Part shown: positions 1-12,295 of the stretch, piece by piece
How positions within the stretch are numbered: position 1 is the first letter of the stretch
How the letters are laid out: each line of letters begins with the position of its first letter
From: Ancistrus triradiatus
Lineage: Eukaryota; Chordata; Actinopteri; Siluriformes; Loricariidae
Assembly: GCA_025084515.1 (NCBI GenBank)
Contig: JAJAGP010000547.1
Location: forward strand, 186,001-250,000
Length of the DNA: 64,000 bases
Direction: 5' to 3'
Notes under the pieces: model-generated
Told to the model about the DNA's origin: nothing
Database searches by the model: none
The model's input: only the letters and a program-made list of their open reading frames with translations
Made by a program: the position numbers and the translations under genes

Positions 1-349
1 TGAGTGTAGTAAGTTTAAGAGCAGTAGTGTAGATGGGTGGATGGCTGTGTGTATACATGTGGGACTGCTGAACTACTAAATAACTACCTGGTAAAGGGAG
101 ACCAGACTCCCACCTGAGCCCTCTGTGGATCATGAACTCTGTCAGACATCCCCTACTCGTATCGAAAGATGAACAACACCAGAACAAAGATCAACGATAC
201 AAACAATTAAGTTCTTATAAGCACTAGGACTTAAAAACACCATCTAAGGTACAGAACCCCAGCTGAACTCTACAACAGAACCTGTTATTCAGCCATGATA
301 ATAGCCCTAACAGCTAACATGGTCACAGTTAACAACCAACTAGTGTGTT
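1..349. other. sox13 intron, no feature seen
   Basis: Non-coding DNA upstream of the sox13 3' exons. I see no exon, RNA gene or clear repeat here. The exon with the first part of the sox13 HMG box was looked for between here and 4224 and not found, so it should lie before the window. Confidence 0.4.
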
Positions 350-1272
350 GACGTAATTGTGAACTTGTTTGTGAGAAATCAGGTTTTTGTTTCCGCCATG
401 AAAATAGACAAGTGGCAAACATGCTGTTAACACCTAATTAACTTGTAACTGATCTGCAGCATTTTCTCCACAGTTTAAGATCCGAGCACCAGGAAGACGT
501 CCAACCCGTCCACACCATCACATGGCACAACCAGCCAGGCCTGCTACTTATAATCAGAGCTTGTGTTATGTGTTAAAGCACTTAAAGTACAAACCTATTG
601 GATCAGGTGCTGTTGGGTTTAACTGCAGCCCTGCGCTAATAAATGAGAGCGTCGTCTTTCCTTCTGTCCAAATTCTCCACTCATTTCTTCTGTCTGATGC
701 TTGTTCTCCTGCTGTTCTTAGAAAACTCTCTGAGCAAAACCTTTTCTGTTGAAACAGAGTGGATGGAGCAGAGGGAGTAAATAATGGCTGCCAGGTTAAG
801 TCATTAATGATTGGTTTAATTAAATACTAACGACTCCACCTATCAGCAACTGAGGAAAGAGATGCTGGTTTAATTACTGCTACACTCTGACAATTGGACC
901 ATGGAGTAAAACCAATTCACACAAACTAGAAACAGTCTTCTCTCTTAGAATCTGGAAAACTGCATGATACTGGCACCACTGGTCCTAAGACTCGCTACGA
1001 ACCTGCTTATTAATCGGCATGAAAAACGTTAGATGTGAATATTTACTTTTCTTCTGGAGTTTAAACTCTCAGTATCTCAGTCATCAACATTTAACATTTA
1101 AGCTGAAAACAGGGCTCTTACCTGCTGTGCCTCTTTCATCATGCAGTGGTAAAGTCATTTCTGTATTAAAACTCTCTCAGGCTTCAATAATAATCTTACA
1201 GTGTAGTAATGTTTAAGATTAAATCTGTATTCACTGAATTATTTCTTTTATTGATATCACATTCATTTGCTT
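350..1272 (+). repeat. left arm of a large inverted repeat
   Basis: This stretch reappears, reverse-complemented, at about 1858-2866. The best-matching part, 522-752, has only about 10 or 11 mismatches over 231 bases. The outer parts, around the shared TTTCCGCC and ACATGCTGTTAA words, are clearly more diverged. The inner edge matches up to ATTTCTTTTATTG near 1240-1255. Both arms keep an open frame of 76 codons (522-752 +; same frame within 2286-2636 -). I do not recognise the protein. A fold-back transposon or an old inverted duplication is most likely. It lies in a sox13 intron, so the transcript could fold into a long hairpin. Confidence 0.75.
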
Positions 1273-1857
1273 TTTTTCTTTAGTTTGTTACAGTGATTTA
1301 ATTCTAGTCTTGATTAAGTTATTATTTTAAGTATCATACCTTGGTGTTTGATTGGAGGCTGGTCTCAGTTGACTCATAGCTGGTGTAGTCTGATGATCTC
1401 CCATGTTGGTCCTACACGCATTCGAACCCAGGTGTCTCTACTCTCTAAACTATAACCTGAATCAAGTGACTTACCTCTGTACCACTTATCTGTTGGAGTT
1501 TTGTAGTTGCTATTTTGCAGGGGTTAAAATGCATCATAGCTCAGTGTGGAGGAGGAATAGGCTCCATCACTTTATCAGGTTGGATAGCTGTGTGTTGGTT
1601 ATCTCCTAATGATTGAAATCATGGATTTTAATCCATCTAGGGAGGATGTGATCTAACTTTTTTTGTTACTCATACTGGCTTACTGGGCCAATTCGAATAC
1701 AATACCTTAAAAAAAAGTGTCATAGCAGATGCACCGATTAATTCAGTAGTGTGTGTGTGTGAGGTGACCTCCAAGTGATTATGATCGTGGGTTCAATTCC
1801 AACTAGATAGGCTGCATTGTAACACTTTCTTTAGTCGATTTTACTGGCTTACTGGAG
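1273..1857. repeat. inverted-repeat spacer with tRNA-like SINE remnants
   Basis: The loop between the arms holds at least two related units, near 1585-1690 and 1755-1850. Both end in ACTGGCTTACTGG and carry B-box-like words (GGGTTCAATTCC at 1791; CATTCGAACCCAGG near 1418 is a further one). These look like decayed tRNA-derived SINEs. No intact tRNA fold was found. Confidence 0.45.
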
Positions 1858-2866
1858 AGAGAAAAATAATGTGATGACAATAAAAGAAATAATTCAATAA
1901 AACTGAAAATAGTATCACACTGTAAGATTACAGTGTTTCAGGTTAAATGTTGATGACTGAGGGTCTGAGAGTTTAAACCCCAGGAGATACTTTGGTTATA
2001 AGTAAATATTCACATCTCATGTTTATGAAGATTAATAAGCAGGTTCGTAGTGAGTCTTAGGACCAGTGGTGCCAGTACCATGCAGTCTAAGAGAGATTCT
2101 TGTTTCGAGTTTGTCTGAATGTTGGTTTTACTCCATGGTCCAATTATCAGAAGTGTAGCAGTAATTAAACCAGCAGCTCTTTCCTCAGTGGCTGATAGGT
2201 GGAGTCGTTAGTGTTTAATCACACCAATCACTAACGAGTTAATCTGACAGCCATTATTTACTCCCTCTGCTCCATCCACTCTGTTTCAACAAAAAAGATT
2301 TTGCTCTGAGAGTTTTCTAAGAACAGCAGGAGTACAAGCGTCAGACAGTAGAAATGAGTGGAGAATTTGGACAGAAGGAAAGACGACGCTCTCATTTATT
2401 AGCGCAGGGCTGCAGTTTAACCCAACAGCACCTGATCCAATAGGTTTGTACTTTAAGTGCTTTAAGACATAACACAAGCTCTGATTATAAGAAGCAGGAC
2501 TGGCTGGTTGTGCCATGTGATGGTGTGATCCTGCAGCTCGGTGGTTGGACGTCTTTCTGGTCCTCAGAAAATGCTTCAGATGAAGTGTGCCTATGAGAGC
2601 TGAGGGAGCACACAGGTTCAAGCTTTGGTTCAACATCTTTATAGCAGCTGGATAACGAGTTACAGGTTAATAATGAACAAAAATAAAGGGAAGGCCACAA
2701 TGTAGTTTACAATGGATTAAACCGCAACAGTACATTAAAAATAGAAACTGTGCACATACACACACATAATATAATGTTAATTAGGCTTTAACAGCATGTT
2801 TAGCACTGGGCTGTTTTCTTGGCGGAAATAAACACAATTTGTCACAAAGTTCACAACCAAACAAAA
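1858..2866 (-). repeat. right arm of a large inverted repeat
   Basis: Reverse-complement partner of about 350-1272. The minus strand has a 116-codon open frame at 2636-2286 whose last 76 codons match the left-arm frame with about five amino-acid differences. Homology runs outward to the GGCGGAAA word at 2821. The right arm has extra sequence near 2540-2660 that the left arm lacks. Confidence 0.75.
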
Positions 2867-3960
2867 CAAATCAGAAAATGTTTAGAAATGGGAATAGTAA
2901 AGAGATTTATAGCTTATGAGATGTTACACATCACTAGCACACTTTCAGATCAGGATACACACAAACACACAATCACATTGGTGGATGCAATTTGTGGGAG
3001 AGCAGCTTGAAGTCATTCTGCTGGAGGACAGAAGAGAAGCAAGTGATGTGCTGTGGTACTGAGAGGCAACGCTAAAAACAAGGAACATCAATACAAATGA
3101 CAGAACAAAGTCTGTTATTCACAAATCAGTGACACACACACGCACAACTCCAAAAGTTACAGCTCCAAAGAGCAAAATAGAATGGAAGCTTTCATTAGAC
3201 ACCGGGAACATGTTTAAAAAAATGAAATACAAATAATAAAACGTGTTAATTCACAACACAACAAAATCTAAAACATGACAAACAAATTAAAGCAGAAACT
3301 GCAAAACTTCAGTTGAAGTGGAAAAAGGAAAATTTAACAAAGAAAACTTAAAAACTCTTGAGGTTAAAATGAGTTAAACTAAACTCAAGAGCAGATTTCA
3401 GAATCCCAACACTAATCAGAAAGCAATTCAAAAATGAGCCATGGTTACACATCATACCTACAACTAATACACTTACAGCACAACATACACACAATCATGG
3501 ATTTGGTAATGACTGCAGATAAACTGATGCTTTTGTTGCTAAGATTAAATCATTCAGGTTCAAGGTCTGAGAGGGCTAGGGGGCCGGGCCTGTGTGCTGT
3601 CTGACATTTATTTCAGTTAAAATTTGAATCTCATCAGGTAAATGTTGAATTGTGTTAAAAATTATATTTCTGAACAGTCCACCATTTGTTTCTATGGGAC
3701 ATTTGTAATTGTAAATGCTTTAATAACTACAAATCGATCAACACTGAAAAAACATAACACACCTCAATCCCCAGTCCTTCGGCACGCAGTTTGACAGGAG
3801 TGTGTAATGTTAAGTATGAAAACTGGAGAATAACATTAAAGATGAGATATTAGGAGGAGTATGAGATATAACAATATAGTGCTCTTCAAGGACTATAAAA
3901 CAACCAGATCAGTCTTATCAGAAGCTTCTGGAATCTTGTTATTATTGTTATTTCCCTGGT
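2867..3960. other. sox13 intron, no feature seen
   Basis: AT-rich non-coding DNA between the inverted repeat and a SINE remnant. No exon, no transposon terminus and no long tandem repeat was recognised. Confidence 0.35.
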
Positions 3961-4135
3961 TAGTGCTTCACGCAGCCGCCTCAGAGACCTGGATTTGAGT
4001 CCAGGCCCGGTCTACTTGTATATGTGTGGAGTTCAGCATGTTCTCTCCTGCATGGATACCCTGTTTTCCTGCCCTGTTCCTATATCAGCTGGCATCTATT
4101 AAATATCCCAGAGCGTGAGAGAGTGTGTGTGAGAG
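3961..4135 (+). repeat. tRNA-like SINE remnant in sox13 intron
   Basis: Contains a B-box-like stretch (GGATTTGAGTCCAGG) followed by TGTGTGGAGTTCAGCATGTT, the arrangement seen in reverse at 11625-11812. It ends about 90 bases before the splice acceptor of the next sox13 exon. Confidence 0.5.
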
Positions 4136-4224
4136 CTGCAAAGGTCTGGCACCCAGGCTGGGGTTGGTTCCCAGCTAGGTTTTAACATTACATTATCTTG
4201 ATTGTATCATGTCTCCCCCTTCAG

Positions 4225-4441
4225 GCTCGCGCTGGAAGTCCATGTCCAACCAGGAGAAGCAGCCGTACTACGAGGAGCAGGCCCGGCTGAGCAGGCAGCA
4301 CCTGGAGCGCTACCCGGACTACAAGTACAAGCCGCGGCCCAAGCGCACCTGCATCGTGGAGGGCCGGCGGCTGCGCGTGGGCGAGTACAAAGCCATGATG
4401 AAGAGCCGCCGGCAGGAGCAGCGCTCGTCGTACCCGCCCAG
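4225..4441 (+). CDS. sox13: SoxD transcription factor Sox13, penultimate coding exon
   Basis: Sox13 is a SoxD-group HMG-box protein that binds the minor groove and acts in the nucleus. The exon follows a polypyrimidine acceptor ending CCCCCTTCAG and stops at CCCAG|GTGAGG. It encodes the C-terminal two thirds of the HMG box: [20 protein letters not shown], then the [18 protein letters not shown] segment. A basic tail (MKSRRQEQR) follows. The N-terminal third of the box and the SoxD coiled coil lie upstream of the window. Codons are strongly GC-rich compared with the AT-rich flanks, as expected for coding sequence. SOX5 and SOX6 share this HMG region; the paralogue is fixed by the next exon and by etnk2 as neighbour. 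Confidence 0.9.
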
Positions 4442-4516
4442 GTGAGGTCACGTACGCACCGTCGCTTCTTGCGGGTGGTGAAACCTGGATACCTACTCTC
4501 TCTGTTTACCTTGCAG

Positions 4517-4763
4517 CCAATCGGAGCAGCAGATGCACTTCCCCGTGCCGGACGGCCCCTACCCCGGCAAACCGGTCTCCATGGCCCTACCGCTGCACCC
4601 TTCCTTGCTGGAGCACTACCTCCCTCGCTCGGTGGAGCCGCCCCAGCCTTCACGTGGGCTCGAGGAGCCGGACGGGGCGCGTCCCAAACAGCCATACAGC
4701 GAGGGCGAGGACAGCGATGCCGGGGAGCGCAGCGAGGGCGAGCTGGTGGTCCTTACAGACTGA
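4517..4763 (+). CDS. sox13: Sox13 C-terminal exon with stop
   Basis: Starts after CTTGCAG (AG at 4515-4516) and joins in frame to the previous exon (AG|C), a 75-base intron apart. It encodes a proline-rich segment followed by an acidic tail (SEGEDSDAG, then SEGELVVLTD) and the stop at 4761-4763. The final ELVVLTD is what I remember as the end of vertebrate SOX13; SOX5 and SOX6 end differently. The next gene downstream is etnk2, the neighbour of SOX13 in human 1q32. Overlapping frames on both strands here are shadows of the high GC content. Confidence 0.9.
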
Positions 4764-5444
4764 GAGAGGACGAATTAGAGGTGCTACGAGATTGCAGGGG
4801 GAGAGGAGGGGTCAGTTCACAGTGTAGCGCATTGTTTGCTTTACCTAGAATACTTCACACCAGCAGCAGTGACCAGAGCCTAGGCTGTATTACCCAAACA
4901 GAGCTGCTGATTAAAGGAAAGTACCAGCACTTTCCAGCCTAATCTTTAGCCACTGCATCTGTATTAATATTGACAGGATTGAGAAATGGCACCTATACAC
5001 ACTTTTAGATAGTCAGGTTAAGGTACAGGCCCATGGACTGGAAGTCCCAGGTTCTAATCTCACCTTGTACAAGCTGAGCCTGACTAGGGATAAAATGTGA
5101 AAATTATTTTGACCCCAGTTTACAAATTCCAAGTCCCTCTAAACAATGAAGGGAAGAATTATAAGGTTATTTAAAGCCTTCTACAAAACTGTTGGTTGTC
5201 CCAAATAGCATAGTTCTGGGCCAAATCTGGGTCCCTTTAGGCACTCCATTATGGCCATGGCCCAACTGATAAAGTTTAGAAACAGTGAGGCATTACGTGT
5301 CTAATCTACCATTGGTACCAGGACTTGGGTTGGAATCACCTGAAAGGGTGAAGTTCTGGCTGACGTAAAAGGTGAACACGGCCCAAAAATGTTAGACTAG
5401 ACAACCTTTTGTGAATAACAGGTTGTTATGGTGTAACTGCTCGT

Positions 5445-6053
5445 ATAAAGGCCTATTCACATAGAAAATTAACATAGCAGGACCTTCGCACCAAGTGCGC
5501 TGTATTTTTATTTTTATTTTATTTTTTTTGTGTGTGTAAACACAAACTGTCCCCTTTTGCTTTCTTTAAGTTCCCTTCTCTTAACATGTCGCTGAGATTT
5601 CGCGTGTCATTTTCACTTCATCTGCTTAAAAAAAACAAAGACCTGAGCGAAAACTGGTGCAGGAAGCTGTAGTTTATGTTGTATTGTGGGCATGAACAGA
5701 CTCGAATGCACTTAAACAAGAAAATGGTTCCAGACAGTCACTGTGAGGTTTATCACCATCATTCTCCAGCCTTTCAGCTATATTGCAGATCTTTTGTTTA
5801 ATATCCATGTTTTTACAGTCAACATGTTGCTTGTCCTACAAGCTCTTGTGCTCTGCTACTAGCAGGATGAGCTGTTCATCTGAGCAACTGAGCTCTGATT
5901 GGTCAGCCTGATTTTAGCACAGAAATTAGAACAGGCTCCGATTAAAACTTTCACGCAGCGTCGCAGTCCGTCAGTTTCGGACTCTGCGTGAAGGACGGTG
6001 TTAATATGTATGTGTTCTTTTTCAAAATCGGACTCTGTGTGAAAAGAGCTTAA
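5445..6053. mobile_element. MITE-like element with imperfect inverted ends
   Basis: The left end (TAAAGGCCTATTCACATAG) and the reverse complement of the right end (TTAAGCTCTTTTCACACAG) match at most positions. The right half holds two copies of CGGACTCTG(C/T)GTGAA, at about 5978 and 6029. About 610 bp, no coding capacity. The superfamily and target duplication are unclear. Confidence 0.45.
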
Positions 6054-7084
6054 TACAGATGCAGTACGTGGACAATAGGTTGATAAGTTCCTCAGCGAGG
6101 TGTTATCCCTTAAAGCTTTTGCTCTTTACTGGGGGGAAAGAGTAAAAGCAGTACTAATTCATATGCGAAGACAATTTAGCCAGACAATAACAGATCCTGA
6201 ACGTTCCTGATAATGCAGTACGTCAGCATTCACAAAGCTGGATCCATCACGACACAGCTATAAGTGGCTGAAAACAAAGCCGGGCTTTGCTCAGAATGGA
6301 TGTTTAATTTGAGTGGAAGATGTGCCGGATTGAGTAAAGCTCAGCCACCATAACTGCGCCTTTACCATTGTTCACGTCTTCGAAGCTTTCCTCTAGACAT
6401 TTCCCCGTCTTAACTTAGAATTCCTGTTAGGCGAGGGCTGGGGTACTTTCCATGCCCAGAATGCTGAAAGATCCACACTCGAGAGTTCACATGCAAACCT
6501 GTCAAATCTAAAAGCAACTAAACATCTAAATAAGCCTGGTTTATGCTTTATCAGCTGCATCGGGTTCAAACCCAGCTAGGGCTCGCAGGGTGAAGTCGGG
6601 TCAGGTGGTGCGTTAGCGTAAAACTCCAACCTCGGGTACGGATAAATACGGAGGGTTCATCTGGAACGGCGTCCGCAATTAAAACCTGTACCAGATCTAA
6701 CACGATCCCTAACGAGAGCAGCCGACAGATCGTGCTTAATCAACAGCGCTCAAAGCCGGGAGCTTTATCAGATCCATTAAACAAAGGAGATGTGTGAGAA
6801 GAAAATAGCTTTTATTTAAAGAGCCAGTGCATCTGCTGTTGGCTCGCAGGCTGGAAACAATCAGTCAGATTCCACAGCAGCGTCCTATAAATAGAATTGT
6901 TTTTAATTCATTCTTCCTTGTTTAGATAGATCTGTACAACTATATCAATATTAATCCTGTCAAAATGTTAACGCATTATCGGCGACAAAAAACAATACTT
7001 GACCTGCAGCTATGGGTTGTGTCCAATAGTCCCTTAATCGCTGTCATCTACATACCATATATTTCACTATTAGCCTCCGGAACA

Positions 7085-7596
7085 GGGACCGGATTCCTGA
7101 AAGTGTCTTAGGAAAGAAAATCTTCGTAAATGTGTTTCTCTTAACTTATGTTCTTAAATCTTTTCCTAACCTTATGATATGATTCCCTTATCTTGGGCTG
7201 TAAGAGTCAAGGTAAGTGTCGAAATTGACCAACCTTTAAACAGTTTCGTTATTGGAAATAATACCGCATAGTTCCAGTTCAAAAGTTTAAATGCCTTTAG
7301 AGTGAAGGTCATCCAAAATTAAAATACGACATTTTTTGAACGCTTTGTGTGATGTTTTTCCTCCGAGTGGATTAAACTAAATAACGTTAACGTGTCGCTC
7401 TGTATACTGTAAGCTGTGAAATGCAGCGTAGCCTACATAAGAAAACAATGAAGATTTTCATAAGATAATATTTGAAAACGAGGTTTTTTTGAGAATTGCA
7501 TTTAAAAACATTAGGAACTGTTTTATTCATAATGAATGTGTTTGTCATGAGACTCTTCAAGTTTTTTCTTAAGAAAACTTTTGTGAATCCAGTCCC
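7085..7596. mobile_element. TTCTTAAGAA-rich MITE, copy 1
   Basis: Ends are GGGACCGGATTCCTGAAAG and, reverse-complemented at the right, GGGACTGGATTCACAAAAG. The inner sequence is rich in CTTAAGAA words. The same family is present as a clearer copy at 59341-60010. Non-autonomous; no transposase seen. Confidence 0.7.
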
Positions 7597-7907
7597 AGGT
7601 TTATAAATGATTTGAGACACACAAGGGTCCACTCGGCACATAACAGCTCTCATCATGAAACTAATGATTCATTATGATATTCCACATAGTTCACTGATAA
7701 TAATATAAAACCGGCTGAAATACAGCTTATGCTCTACAGTCCGAGTCGTCTTAATACATCACGTTGATAATTCAGCTGAAAAATTGAGTCAAAACCCTGT
7801 ACTGTGACATCTATAGGAGAGAAGAGTAATTTACACCTTATTTAAAATGCATTTTTGTCTTCCTTCAAAAAAAGTTTGAACTGAAAATCCATGTAGTATA
7901 TCACGAA

Positions 7908-7913
7908 AATAAA
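7908..7913 (+). terminator. candidate poly(A) signal for sox13
   Basis: AATAAA followed by a TG- and T-rich region, about 3.1 kb after the sox13 stop. Confidence 0.3.
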
Positions 7914-8912
7914 TATTGTCATATATTGCTCTATCGGTTTTTTTTTTTGTTTTTTTGTTTTTTAGCACAGTACTGGTCAAAATGGTATCGTTCTTATCAT
8001 GACGACTGCGCTTCTTATGTTCAGCAAAGTTTTAAGTAATGCGTTCTGTTGAAGCTTACGTCGTCCACTTGTATGTGGAAAAGTGAAGGGGGAAGAAAAG
8101 ATAATCGAGCATTTTGGGGCCTGTGTATATACACACAGCTCAAGTAATGGTCAAACGAAGCATAAACCAGGCTTAAATAATTAAATACAAGACGAATCTG
8201 GCTCAAACTGAAAGAACTTTGGTGACGCAGATTTCTAGTTCGCATTAACTGTGGTTATTTTTGTTTTAAAGAGGCTGTCTGTGGAAGTTTGTGGCTCCCC
8301 CTGCTGTTTAGAAAAGGGTATTGACCTAACGCCACATTAGCCTATTATGTAAAAAGCACTTTTTTTTTATTCTTAAGCACCGGAATTATTGGTTATATTA
8401 TGTTAGCACCCTTTGTGTGCATAAAGGGAGGTGTGAACAGGAATCCTTGGGCCTAGTTATGTTTGTCCATGATGTTTTGTTTGTGTATATAGTGTGCGTT
8501 TGCCTATAACTTTTAAGTTTACCATTCCACCTCCCAGTTCACGAGCAAGGTGCAGATGCTGGCCGATCTAAATCTGTAACTGCCATTTTATTTTTTTTAA
8601 AAGCTTAAAAGAGATTCTAAAGAGCTTGAGAAATTAAGGAACTTATGAGAGAAATAATTATAAGCTGGCATGTCCTAAGCTGGCATGTCAAACAAAAATG
8701 CTGGAATTGTGTATATACGTTCAAATAGGAACAGATACTGTTTGTAAAATCAGATTTTTTTTTTAAAAAACAGTCAAAATTTGGTCTACTGTTTAAAACA
8801 AAAAGCAGCTGTTGTAAATATAGATTATAGACTTTATTTTGTTTATAAAAGTATATAAGTTAAAGGTGTACATTTTCCCTTTGTGTGTTTTGTGGTTTGT
8901 TTTTAAGGTTTT

Positions 8913-8918
8913 AATAAA
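8913..8918 (+). terminator. candidate distal poly(A) signal for sox13
   Basis: AATAAA followed by a run of A and then GTGTTCCTTTTTT, a plausible downstream element, 4.15 kb after the stop. Confidence 0.3.
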
Positions 8919-9206
8919 AAAAATTACTGTGTTCCTTTTTTCACTTCTCATTGTTGTTAACCGTACACTCTCCATTTTCAAGTACAGGGACAACTCTCCC
9001 AAGATGCTAACCCTCCAATGTGGTGACCAGCCAGGTCGGGCATTACACACACCATTTTCTGTGGCGCCACCTTCAGGATAGATTCCCACTGGCACTTTAG
9101 AATTTTACACCTAAGCCTCTAAAGCTTGAGCCATGTTGTTTGGGCTTGGGCTATAAACGTTAAAGCCAAGTGTACAAGAGGTTCTGGCCACAATAGCCTT
9201 GAGGAA

Positions 9207-9268
9207 ACGGTGTGTGCATGTGTGTGTGTGTGTGTGTACGTGAGTGAGAGAGAGAGAGCGAGAGAGAT
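9207..9268. repeat. (GT)n(GA)n compound microsatellite
   Basis: GT repeats near 9219-9237 run into GA repeats to 9268. Intergenic. Confidence 0.85.
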
Positions 9269-11494
9269 TCAGGATATCCTCAATAGTAGACTTCCTGAAC
9301 TGGCTTTCCGAGCCACAGGGACTGAATATAGGTCACTGGGCAGGAGAGACAGGCAAAAGTTCAAGGAGGAAACCCCATGAAAAAGAACAGACATACCAAA
9401 CTGGCACTCAAGTTCAAACCAGTCACATTCAGCACTTTCCTTGTTTATAACAAAGCAGCGTCGATAAAGCTGTGTAGTAACTGCGTAAAAAGGTCGGCGT
9501 ACTTTCAGACAGCATATTTAATGGAAATGTTTATGAACAAAAAGGTTAAATTACTCTGTCAGCATCAAGCTCAAGTGAAAAGGGCAATTTTACAGTGCAG
9601 TATCATTTTTCACAATATTTCACAGTATTTACATTCCCTTCAATGTCACTGCAAACCCACAGATCCCTCTGCTGGGATCTGCACCACACACCACTGATCA
9701 CCAGTCCAGTCCAGTCTGGTCCCAGTCCAGTTTCAAATAAAGTACATGAAGGCAAAATATATGCTTATAAAGACAGAGAGAAACACGCTATTACCTGTAC
9801 AACATTTCAAGTCAGTTCAGTACATTCACAGGAACATAAAATGCAAACTGGAAATGCATTTGGTATAACACAAAGTGTGAAAACTACAAAATGTCCTTCA
9901 GAAACACTCTCGAAAATAAGGAAAATAACACTAGTGCTACATGAGTTGCATGTTACGCCGTCAGAAATGATAGTACGCTCCTGACCTATTACTAATTGAC
10001 TTATTTTAAGTGAAATCCCAGAATGAAAGTATTGTAAAAACTGCAAAAGGTTGATTTTGCGAACTGGGAAAAGCAAGCCGTTTAATAAATACGATAAGAT
10101 TCGGAGTGGATGCGAGATTAAACTTAGCTGGTTTGCTGCAGCGAGTGGGTTTACACTTAAACTATATTATCATCATTGAAATCAGATTTCGGATGCGATT
10201 TATACATGTTCCAGTCAAAAACAAGCTTTATTTTACCATCTGGAATGTTTTACGTTGCGTGGCTTCCCACGACATCGAGCGACGCATCTCCGCTAAATTA
10301 GCTACACGCTAAATCGCCTCAAAACGTCAATTGACCAGTATGACTTGTGATTCCACATTTGGCCACCAGATGTCACCATTCGCGCTCGCATCGGACACCG
10401 TGGATATGGCGACATCTGCGGGTAGTACGTGGGATTGCAACGGAATTCAGCTTGCACTTATTAAAAACGTGGGTGTGTTCATACGAAGAAAACTCCCAAG
10501 AAACATCTTTTTTGTTGTTGTTATTAAAAGATTTAAAACCGACCAGAGGCGGTACAGTTTACACAAACTATGCTTATATGCGTAAATTATTTCACACAGT
10601 AAAGTTCACTATTTATAGTCCAAGTTAATTAGACGGAGTACCTACTAAACTGTTTATCCCGTCTTTGCGTTATGCACCGACGATGCACGGAGCAGTGAAA
10701 GGCAGTAGCAGGGGAAGGCTGTGAGGCAGGAAGTCGACGGAGGGAAAAGAACGTACGCGACTACAACATTCACGCCTGGGTTGTACTGTAGGTTTCAGAA
10801 TTAAATGTGACAGTATTTTCTGTGCCCTAGTTTCCTGTTTGCGTCGTACAGAACGTCGTACACTGAACTAATTCAAATATAAATTCAATATCAATCGGGG
10901 CAGTAAAGCGTTAAGTGTTAACAGTATTAGTTACTTCAAAACGGCAAAAAGTTGCCTTTATAACCTTTAGTATGCATCTCATTTACTCGATCTAATTTGG
11001 TACACTTAAAAAGGTCCCAGAATAAAATAAGCCTTCGTTCATACTAGAATCCCATTTTTGGAAGTATTTCAAAAGAGACAGAGAGCAAAAGCAAGGTTGA
11101 GCTCGTTCAGATCAGACCGTTCAGGATCATTAGCGACTCAGTGGCTACAAAATTATTCATGGTGTTGCCGAAAGGCCTCTTGGCACCAGTTTAGCTGCGG
11201 GCTCGGCCGTTTCATTATTAACCAGCGTCATCAACCATTGACAGCTCTGCTGCACCTGAGAGGCGACGGGCGCGGGTCAGGTTAAAGCACAACGGCTTCA
11301 AAAGCAGCTCCTGCCTTTATACTGCTCGGAAAATGCCAGCAGCCGAAAATAGTAGCGGGTTCGAGACGCTCGAGTTAGAGGGATGTGCCAACGCGCAAGT
11401 AATTACATTTGTTATATGAATTTGTTTTATACTGAAGGCAGTCAATGCAAATGTAAATATTTGATTTATTTATTAACCTCAGCGTCGATGTCTA
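9269..11494. other. intergenic, nothing recognised
   Basis: Between sox13 and etnk2, which are convergent. Several open frames of 68 to 130 codons occur, but none has a recognisable domain, and they overlap each other on both strands, as expected by chance. The stretch near 10640-10800 is more GC-rich, with scattered CpG, but no exon could be assigned. Confidence 0.35.
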
Positions 11495-11812
11495 GGTCCT
11501 TGACAGGACCATGGTTCCAACACTCACACTGCAACCATTTGGAGAGACCAATTGACCTAACACGTGTACTGTGGGAGGAAAACCCCAGAAATGCAAGATT
11601 ACATCGATAAGAGTCAGTTACATTCATACTGGGCCAGGTTAGAGCCAACAATTAATCTAAAGCATGTCTTCGGAATGTAGGAGGAAACTGGAGTACCCGG
11701 AGTAAATCCAGGTGGACACGGAGAGAACACGCAACTCCACACAGGCCGAATCCGAATTCGGGATCGAACCGGGGAGCTGCGAGGTGACCGTACTAACTGC
11801 CTATTTGACCCT
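11495..11812 (-). repeat. two SINE-like remnants, minus orientation
   Basis: One unit ends near 11585 (GTACTGTGGGAGGAAAACCC). A second, 11625-11812, read on the minus strand has a B-box-like GGTTCGATCCCGAA, then TGTGTGGAGTTGCGTGTTCT and a TCCTCCTACATTCCGAAG word. This dispersed fish repeat recurs at 3961, 32220 and 56745. Confidence 0.6.
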
Positions 11813-11869
11813 ACCGAAAGAGCTTCTCCACTGAAAAGCACGAGAGCCATATGAATGAATAATATATGC

Positions 11870-12295
11870 ATATGATAATTCATTGTAAAATCATTTTGAA
11901 AAATAACATGCATATACAGTGACCATTTAAATATTTTTATTTGTATTTCACTTTTTTTAAACAATTATAATTTATTCTTTAATCATTTTTAATTACACAT
12001 TTAATGATCATTTCAAATATTTATAATTATTTGACTTTTCAAAATTAATTTGTTACTTTTTTAATGATTGTAAAAACACATTTACAATGATCATTATTTT
12101 TATTTGTATTATTTTTTACTTTTCTAAACAATTAATAATTTGACATTAAACCCATTTTTAATAATACCACATTCATAATGATCATTTTAATATTTGTATT
12201 TTTATTCAGATAATTTAATTTGACTTTTATTAAACAATTCTTAATAATAATTTATTACTTTTTAATAATAATAATAATAGCGTTCCATCACATCT
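11870..12295. repeat. degenerate AT-rich tandem repeats
   Basis: Units of very roughly 110 bases repeat words such as AATGATCATTT, TTTATTTGTATT and CTTTT..AAACAATT four times or so, with heavy divergence. No coding capacity. Confidence 0.55.

Larger units (their letters stand above)
4764..8940 (+). other. probable sox13 3' UTR and flank
   Basis: No coding frame follows the sox13 stop. Candidate poly(A) signals are AATAAA at 7908-7913, followed by a T-rich stretch, and AATAAA at 8913-8918, followed by TG/T-rich sequence. If the second is used, the 3' UTR is about 4.1 kb and contains two MITE-like insertions and a SINE-like fragment near 5018-5095 (CCCAGGTTCTAATCTCAC). The true end cannot be set without RNA data. 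Confidence 0.4.

Noticed and set aside
1377..1850. Possible tRNA genes from B-box-like sequences
   Set aside because: Only B-box-like words remain; no A box at the right distance and no cloverleaf, so they fit tRNA-derived SINE remnants.
4202..4942. 246-codon plus frame and 162-codon minus frame over sox13
   Set aside because: Shadow frames in GC-rich coding sequence; the spliced sox13 exons explain the conservation.
8793..9095. 100-codon minus frame beside the putative sox13 poly(A) site
   Set aside because: AT-rich translation without any motif, overlapped by an 80-codon frame on the other strand.
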